Shown piece after piece: positions 59,201 through 64,000 of a stretch of 64,000 bases of DNA. The stretch's first letter is position 1. Each line of letters opens with the position of its first letter. Where the stretch lies: contig CAWDDB010000004.1 in assembly GCA_963800975.1 (NCBI GenBank), positions 1-64,000 of the forward strand, written 5' to 3'. Source of the stretch: JALYGY01 sp963800975. GTDB taxonomy: Bacteria > Actinomycetota > Rubrobacteria > Rubrobacterales > Rubrobacteraceae. The position numbers and the translations under genes were made by a program. Under the pieces are notes generated by a model that ran no database searches, was not told where the DNA came from, and saw only the letters and a list, made by a program, of their open reading frames with translations.

Positions 59201-59238
59201 GTGGACCGAAGAGACGACGCAGAGGAGAGGAGATAACC

Positions 59239-59454
59239 GTGGCGAAAAAGAGCTGGGGAGATCTGGGCTCATTCCAGAAGGGGGTTATCGGGCTCCTGGT
59301 GGTGGCGCAGCTTGGGTTGATGGTCGCGACGATAGTCGACGTCTGGACGCGCCCGTCCGAAGAGATCCGGGGCCGCAAGCGGATCTGGTTCGCGGCGGCT
59401 TTCGTCAACTACGTCGGGCCGCTCACCTACTACCTGGTCGGACGCAAGCGGTAG
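59239..59454 (+). CDS. PLDc_N-type small membrane protein
   Basis: This 71-aa protein starts at GTG 59239 behind GGAGAGGAGA. Two membrane segments are VIGLLVVAQLGLMVATIVDV and IWFAAAFVNYVGPLTYYLVG, joined by a basic loop (RPSEEIRGRKR). It ends in a Lys/Arg tail. This is the pattern of the stand-alone phospholipase-D-nuclease N-terminal (PLDc_N) domain, a two-helix membrane module of unknown role. It lies between cydC and corA. Confidence 0.7.
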   Translation: MAKKSWGDLGSFQKGVIGLLVVAQLGLMVATIVDVWTRPSEEIRGRKRIWFAAAFVNYVGPLTYYLVGRKR

Positions 59455-59507
59455 CGTTCTCGCGCGCCGCTTTGTCGCCGCGGCGAGGCGGGCGTATCAT
59501 CTGATCC

Positions 59508-60506
59508 ATGATCGTCGACAGCGCCATCTACGTGGACGGCCACAGGGACGGTTCCTGCTCGCTCGGTGAGATCCACGAGACCTGCCGCGAGAAGGGCGGC
59601 TTCGCCTGGGTCGGGCTGTACGAGCCGAGCAAGCAAGAGTTCGACTCCGTCGCCGGCGAGTTCGAGCTGCACGAGCTGGTGGTGAAGGACGCCCTCACGA
59701 CCCATCAGCGGCCCAAGATCGAACGCTACGGCGAGTCGATCTTCGCCGTGCTCAAGACGGCGCGCTACCTCGAGAAGAAGGAGGAGGTGGAGTTCGGCGA
59801 GGTGCACGTCTTCGTGGGGCCGGACTTCGTGGTCACGATCCGTTACGGCGAGACGAGCGAGCTCGCCGAGGTGCGCCGGTGGGCCGAGAGCAGGCCGGAT
59901 CTGCTGCGCAAGGGCCCCCACGCGGTCCTCTACGCGATCATGGACCGCATCGTCGATGATTACGCCCCCGTGGTCGAGGGCCTCGAGAGCGACATCGACG
60001 AGATCGAGGTCGAGGTCTTCGAGGGAAAGCCCGGCGCCTCCTCCAAAGTCTCGAGGCGCATCTACGAGCTGTTCCGGGAGGTCGTCCAGTTCCATCAGGC
60101 GACGCAACCGCTGGCCGCGGCGCTCGGGCGCCTCACGGTGGCAGGAGGGCAGGAGATTGACCCCGAGGTGAGCCGGTACATGCGGGAGGTCCAGGATAGG
60201 GTGCTGCGCGTGACGGAGAGGGTCCAGGGTTTCAGGGACCTGCTGGAGAACATCCTCAGCGTGAACCTCACCCTGATCGGGATAAACCAGACCCAGGTCG
60301 GCATAGACCAGAACGACCAGATGAAGAAGATCTCCGCGTGGGCCGCGATCGTCGTCGTCCCAACCTTTATCGCGGGCATCTACGGGATGAACTTCGACTA
60401 CATGCCCGAGCTGCACTGGAGGTACGGTTACCTGGTCGCCATCTTCCTGATGGCCCTGATCGCCCTGTCGCTCTACGTGCTCTTCAAGAGGCGCCGCTGG
60501 CTCTGA
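59508..60506 (+). CDS. corA: CorA-type magnesium/cobalt transporter
   Basis: This 332-aa protein has a cytoplasmic alpha/beta domain (SLGEIHETCREKGGFAWVGL, LVVKDALTTHQRPKIERYGE), long stalk helices (ERVQGFRDLLENILSVNLTL) and two C-terminal membrane helices. The signature YGMNF sits at the pore mouth (FIAGIYGMNFDYMPELHWRY). The basic end KRRRW is typical. It works as a homopentamer in the inner membrane. No SD stands out, and ATG 59508 is the first start of the conserved region. Confidence 0.92.
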   Translation: MIVDSAIYVDGHRDGSCSLGEIHETCREKGGFAWVGLYEPSKQEFDSVAGEFELHELVVKDALTTHQRPKIERYGESIFAVLKTARYLEKKEEVEFGEVHVFVGPDFVVTIRYGETSELAEVRRWAESRPDLLRKGPHAVLYAIMDRIVDDYAPVVEGLESDIDEIEVEVFEGKPGASSKVSRRIYELFREVVQFHQATQPLAAALGRLTVAGGQEIDPEVSRYMREVQDRVLRVTERVQGFRDLLENILSVNLTLIGINQTQVGIDQNDQMKKISAWAAIVVVPTFIAGIYGMNFDYMPELHWRYGYLVAIFLMALIALSLYVLFKRRRWL

Positions 60507-60629
60507 CGCGGGGCCCGTGGGACGCTCGCGCGGCGTCCGCCCGGGGCCGCGCTCTGCGCGAGACGGTCTGATCCTCTGGGCACGCATGGCGCGTATTGTT
60601 TACCGGACACGATGCCAAGGGAGGCACCT

Positions 60630-61352
60630 TTGCCAGGGACAACCAGGTACATGCCAGGGGGAGCGAAGCGGGCGTGGCCGCTCCTGTTCTGGATCTCGCT
60701 GATCTCGGCGCTCGCCCTGCTCCTCTACGGCTGCTCGGGGCAGGGCCCCCAGCCCTCGGGGCAGGAGCCGCGCCAGGCCGCGGAGGGCACGGGCGGACCC
60801 TCCGGCGACCGGGAGCAAGCGTCGCGCGGCGAGCTGGGCCATCCGGCCCTCGGCGACGCCGATGCCCCCGTGGTCATGGTCGAGTACGGGGACTTCCAGT
60901 GAACGTTCTGCGGCAAGTTCGCCCGTGAGGTGGAACCTAGATTGGTAGAGGAGTACGTCGAGGACGGGACGCTACGGATCGAGTGGCGAGACTTCCCTTA
61001 CCTCGGGCAGGAGTCCGTGGACGCCGCGGTGGCGGCCAGGGCGGCGCAGGAGCAGGGCAGGTTCTGGGAGTACCACGACCTGCTCTACCAGAGCCAGCTC
61101 GGCGGCTTCTCCGGAGAGAAGCTGGTTAGCCTCGCCGACGAGGCCGGACTCGACGCCGACAGGTTCGAGGCGGACCTCGCGGCCCCGGGAAGGTACGAAC
61201 AGGCCGTCGCCTCGGACTTTTCGGAGGGCCAGCAGCGCGGCATCGCTGGCACGCCGACGTTCGTCATAAACGGCCGCGTGCTCGCGGGGGCGCAGCCCCT
61301 CGAGGTGTTCAGAAGCGAGATAGAGCGGGCGGAGGGGGAGGCCGGAGGGTGA
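60630..61352 (+). CDS. Lipoprotein DsbA-like thioredoxin-fold protein with in-frame UGA (possible selenocysteine)
   Basis: The frame has an N-terminal lipobox segment (LISALALLLYGCSG), a spacer, then PVVMVEYGDFQ. A TGA (60900-60902) follows, and the same frame continues TFCGKFAREVEPRLVEEYVE, RIEWRDFPYLGQESVDAAVA and GIAGTPTFVINGRVLAGAQP to a stop at 61352. In DsbA/DSBA-like proteins the motif is YGDFQC-x-FC, so TGA stands exactly where the first active-site Cys belongs (U-T-F-C). It is either a Sec-containing oxidoreductase, a nonsense mutation or a base error. TTG 60630 follows AAGGGAGG; ATG 60612 is possible. ccdA follows. Confidence 0.7.
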
Positions 61353-61359
61353 GCGCGGG

Positions 61360-62226
61360 GTGGTAGAGGTCTCCCTGCTCGCGGCTTTCTTCGGCGGGGT
61401 GCTCTCGCTCCTGAGCCCGTGCAGCGCCCTGCTCCTGCCGGCCTTCTTCGCCTACGCCTTCGGTGGGCGCGGCGAGCTGGTAGGCAAGACGGGCCTCTTC
61501 TACCTCGGCCTGGCCGCGACCCTCGTGCCGCTCGGGATGGGCGTCTCGGCCGTGAGCGCGCTCTTCTACGGGCAGCGGGGAACCCTGATCACGATCTCCG
61601 GAGTGCTCATGATCGGCTTCGGGTTACTCCAGCTTCTCGGCGGCGGCTTCACCCTCGGCCCGCTGGCCCGGCTGCGCTCCCGCGTGAGGGGCGACTCGGC
61701 GGGGGCCGTCTTCGCCCTCGGAGCCGTCTACGGCTTCGCCGGGTTCTGCTCTGGCCCCATCCTCGGCGCGGTCCTGACCGTGGCGGCGGCCTCCGGCGGG
61801 GTGGGGCGTGGCGCGCTTCTCCTGGCGGTCTACGCAGCCGGGATGGCGGCCCCCCTCTTTCTACTCGCCCTTCTCTGGGACCGCCTGAACCTGAGGGACC
61901 GTGCCTGGCTGCGCGGGCGCGAGATCTCTATCGGCGCGCTGCGCCTGCACACGACCAACCTCATCTCGGGCGCCATGTTCGTGCTGTTGGGAGCGCTGTT
62001 CATCGCCTACGACGGCACGAGCGCCCTCTCCGGTCTCTACGAGTCGAACGGCGCCACCAACCTCGCCTTCGCCGCCGAGCGCTGGGCCTCGGGCGTCGCC
62101 GGCGCGGTCCCGGACGCGGCCCTGATCGCCGCTCCACTCGCTCTCGTGGCGGCGCTCCTGGTCCGCCGGTGGGCCAGGAGACGCGGGAGGGGCAAAGCAC
62201 GCGCCGCAAAGGGCTGGGACGAGTGA
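61360..62226 (+). CDS. CcdA/DsbD-like thiol-reductant transporter
   Basis: This 288-aa membrane protein has the CcdA layout: helix 1 with a Cys (GVLSLLSPCSALLLPAFFAY) and helix 4 with a second Cys (AVYGFAGFCSGPILGAVLTV). These are the pair that carries electrons across the membrane. The usual SPC-x-L-P pattern is slightly changed (SPCSALLLP). An added C-terminal helix and basic tail follow. It lies 7 nt after the DsbA-like gene, so it is probably its reducing partner. The GTG 61360 start has no ideal SD. Confidence 0.85.
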   Translation: MVEVSLLAAFFGGVLSLLSPCSALLLPAFFAYAFGGRGELVGKTGLFYLGLAATLVPLGMGVSAVSALFYGQRGTLITISGVLMIGFGLLQLLGGGFTLGPLARLRSRVRGDSAGAVFALGAVYGFAGFCSGPILGAVLTVAAASGGVGRGALLLAVYAAGMAAPLFLLALLWDRLNLRDRAWLRGREISIGALRLHTTNLISGAMFVLLGALFIAYDGTSALSGLYESNGATNLAFAAERWASGVAGAVPDAALIAAPLALVAALLVRRWARRRGRGKARAAKGWDE

Positions 62227-62999
62227 GCGACGCGGTCCAGACGGAGCTGTTGTTGCCCGGCCGCTTCGAGGAGGCCACGACGGCTTACGGCTACTTCAGG
62301 GCCGTCTTCGAGCAGGTGGCGTCGGGCGAGAGGAGGCCGACCGTCTCCATCACGCCGTCCACCCGCCACCTCGGGGTGACGAGGCGCGACACGTTCAGGC
62401 CCGGCTTCGCCGACGCCGTGCGTGCCTCGCGCGCCGAGGGTTACCCCGTGCTGGTTCGGGGCGCGGGCGGCGGGGCGACCGCCGCCCACTATGGGACCTT
62501 CGGCTTCTCCATCGTCCGGCCCTCGGACGCGACCGAGTACGGGCGCGCCATCCGCGACCGCTACGACGAGGCCGCCGACCTCGTTCTCGGGGCCTTCGCG
62601 CGACTGGGTCTGCGGGCCGAGGTGGGCGAGGTACGCGAGGAGTTCTGCCCCGGAGATCACAGCATCAGGGTTGGCGACCGCGAGAGCGGAATGAAGGTGG
62701 TCGGCATCGCGCAACGCATCACGCGCCGGGCGACAAGCGTCGGCGGGATCGTGCTCGTCGAAGGAGAGGAGGATCTGGCGCGGGTACTACGACGCGTCTA
62801 CGGCGCGATGCGCCTGCCCTTCAGACCCGAGAGCGTGGGCAGCCTGCGCCTCGCCGGCAGCGACGCCACGGTCGACGAGGTCGTTGATGCTTTCGCCCAA
62901 GAGGCGGCGCAACGCTACAACGCCGTCCCCGTACCACTCGACGGGGACACGCTCCAGCTGGCGCGCGCGGGCGGCGCCGAGCACCTGGCCGACGTCTAG
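62223..62999 (+). CDS. Lipoate-protein ligase A-like protein
   Basis: GTG 62223 overlaps the ccdA stop by 4 nt. The 258-aa protein has the BPL/LPL fold: VLVRGAGGGATAAHYGTFGF (the RRxGGG-like lipoyl-AMP loop), HSIRVGDRESGMKVVGIAQR (the Lys-containing catalytic segment) and TSVGGIVLVEGEEDLARVLR. It probably attaches or transfers lipoyl or octanoyl groups. The specific partner is not in the window. The RGAGGG loop carries one Arg less than classical LplA, so specificity is uncertain. Confidence 0.75.
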   Translation: MSDAVQTELLLPGRFEEATTAYGYFRAVFEQVASGERRPTVSITPSTRHLGVTRRDTFRPGFADAVRASRAEGYPVLVRGAGGGATAAHYGTFGFSIVRPSDATEYGRAIRDRYDEAADLVLGAFARLGLRAEVGEVREEFCPGDHSIRVGDRESGMKVVGIAQRITRRATSVGGIVLVEGEEDLARVLRRVYGAMRLPFRPESVGSLRLAGSDATVDEVVDAFAQEAAQRYNAVPVPLDGDTLQLARAGGAEHLADV

Positions 63000-63036
63000 T
63001 GTCGAAACCGGTCGAGAGCGCGTTCGAGGCCCGCCG

Positions 63037-63090
63037 CGTTCGGGAGTCGGGAAAGGGCTATCGCGACTCCTCGCTCCCTGTCTCCCGGCC
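63037..63090. repeat. Iterated GGGAGTC-type repeat
   Basis: TTCGGGAGTCGGGAAAGGGC, then CGCGACTCCTCGCTCCCTGT, resembles the zwf-opcA spacer repeat at 38627-38698. The rest of 63000-63276 shows no gene. Confidence 0.5.
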
Positions 63091-63276
63091 CATCGACGAT
63101 GACTCTTTAGCCTTGTTTCGTAGAAACCGTGGGCGTCGCCAGACGTGGGGTTCCGGGCCTGGGGTCTGGTTGGCGCGTGAGGTTCTCCTGGGTGGGTCGT
63201 CGTATGTGCGGGGATGTTCCCTCATCCGTTTGGCTTAGAATATGTTCGTGGCCGCGCATCGAGAGGGCTGAGGGCG

Positions 63277-64000
63277 ATGAAGCTAGACAGGTGGTCCGGC
63301 CGGACGGAGAGGACCGGCGGTCGGCGACGGGGTTCGGGGCGGACGCCCACGCCGATACTCATCTCGCCGCGCGCCGCGGCCATCCTCGCTGTGGTGGGGG
63401 TGGGGGTTCTCGCCTACCTCTTGTACGCCGCGCCGAGCATCCTCGTCGTCGCGCTCGGCGGGATGGCGCTGGCCGTGGTTCTGTCCTTCCCGGTGCGGGC
63501 CCTCTCGCACGTCATGCCGCGCGGACCGGCCATCCTGCTGACCTTCCTCGGGCTGCTCGGGATCGTCGCGCTGGCGCTCGGGTACCTGGTGCCGCTGCTC
63601 GTTCAGCAGATGAGCCGCCTGATCGTCAGGACGCCGGACATAGCAAACAGCGCCAACCGGTTCCTTATAGACGCGATCGCGTTCCTCGACCAGCGCGAGT
63701 TGCTGCCGGGCTCAGACCCCGAGCAGTTCGGCAGGGATCTCGTCACGGACCTCTTCGACCGCGCCCAGAACCTCACGGAGAACCTGCTGAGGGACCTGAT
63801 CGTCTTCATCCCCCAGGTCTTCAACTTCGGGATCATCCTGTTCGCGGTGCTCTTCGTCGCGGCGTACCTGCTCGTGGACGTGCGCAAGGTCAAGGCGGCC
63901 TACCTCAGGGTCGCGCCCAAACGCTACCGGCAAGACGCCAGGGACCTGTGGGAGGCCTTCGGGGTCTCGCTCTCGCGCTACCTCGGCGGTCTCCTCGTCG
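63277..64000 (+). CDS. AI-2E family transporter (PerM-like), truncated by window edge
   Basis: From ATG 63277 the frame stays open to the right edge (241 codons). A basic cytoplasmic N-terminus is followed by membrane helices (AAAILAVVGVGVLAYLLYAA, SILVVALGGMALAVVLSFPV, AILLTFLGLLGIVALALGYL, FNFGIILFAVLFVAAYLLVD). A loop contains VRTPDIANSANRFLIDAIAF. This is the AI-2E transporter (PF01594-type) pattern; members export small solutes or act as Na+/H+ antiporters. The C-terminal third lies outside the window. Confidence 0.8.
   Translation, partial: MKLDRWSGRTERTGGRRRGSGRTPTPILISPRAAAILAVVGVGVLAYLLYAAPSILVVALGGMALAVVLSFPVRALSHVMPRGPAILLTFLGLLGIVALALGYLVPLLVQQMSRLIVRTPDIANSANRFLIDAIAFLDQRELLPGSDPEQFGRDLVTDLFDRAQNLTENLLRDLIVFIPQVFNFGIILFAVLFVAAYLLVDVRKVKAAYLRVAPKRYRQDARDLWEAFGVSLSRYLGGLLV

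Noticed and set aside
60903..60940. Firm SECIS call after the in-frame UGA
   Set aside because: A hairpin can be drawn, but with two wobble pairs, an asymmetric bulge and an apical loop lacking G in the first two positions.
1..64000. tRNA or rRNA genes
   Set aside because: I looked for T-loop (GGTTCGAATCC-like) and conserved rRNA segments and saw none; small RNAs cannot be excluded.

Overview
This is 64 kb of high-GC DNA with frequent GTG/TTG starts and strong Shine-Dalgarno (SD) sites. It encodes an OpcA-dependent glucose-6-phosphate dehydrogenase operon, cydABDC and many families typical of high-GC Actinomycetota. A Rubrobacter-like lineage is my best guess. That is inference: no rRNA or other phylogenetic marker lies in the window.

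Positions 1 to about 28,000 form an accessory region. Nearly every gene is small, on the + strand, and stands alone or in pairs. At least 17 copies of a ~45 bp repeat (repeat A) punctuate the region, all in one orientation, usually 10-60 nt after a stop codon or containing it. Two duplications (an alpha/beta hydrolase and a DUF1508 gene) run from one repeat A to the next, so the unit that moves looks like one gene plus one repeat. This resembles a gene-cassette array, but no integrase is visible here. An IS5-family element and two ~141 bp MITEs with the same ends sit at the same point inside three copies of repeat A. Many cassettes are decayed: mutL fragment, REC-thioredoxin reductase fusion, alpha/beta hydrolases, beta-helix surface proteins, and a ComEC-like metallo-beta-lactamase whose two ends lie about 11 kb apart. 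Two tandem Arg/Cys-rich microproteins (37 and 34 aa) also lie here.

Positions 28,000-34,500 carry a minus-strand pair: a caspase-like peptidase (one frameshift) and a 1,128-aa protein with an N-terminal lipase and a C-terminal CHAT protease. This is a candidate defence or cell-death module. A LysE-type exporter, ssb and an AT-rich HNH endonuclease gene follow.

Positions 34,700-40,500 are a pentose-phosphate operon (tal, gnd, zwf, opcA, pgl), interrupted between gnd and zwf by a four-helix-bundle gene fragment bounded by inverted repeats. Positions 40,500-50,700 hold an NAD-dependent epimerase, a zinc alcohol dehydrogenase, an Rrf2 regulator beside a quinol-type NO reductase with an AT-rich operator, an FAD oxidoreductase, a tandem UspA protein and a GAF-LuxR regulator. 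Positions 51,100-59,200 hold a second zinc alcohol dehydrogenase and cydABDC. The right end carries CorA, a lipoprotein DsbA-like oxidoreductase with an in-frame UGA where the first CxxC cysteine should be (possible selenocysteine), CcdA, a lipoate ligase-like protein and a truncated AI-2E transporter.

Single-base frameshifts occur in accessory genes and in several otherwise ordinary genes, so some may be assembly indels rather than true pseudogenes.
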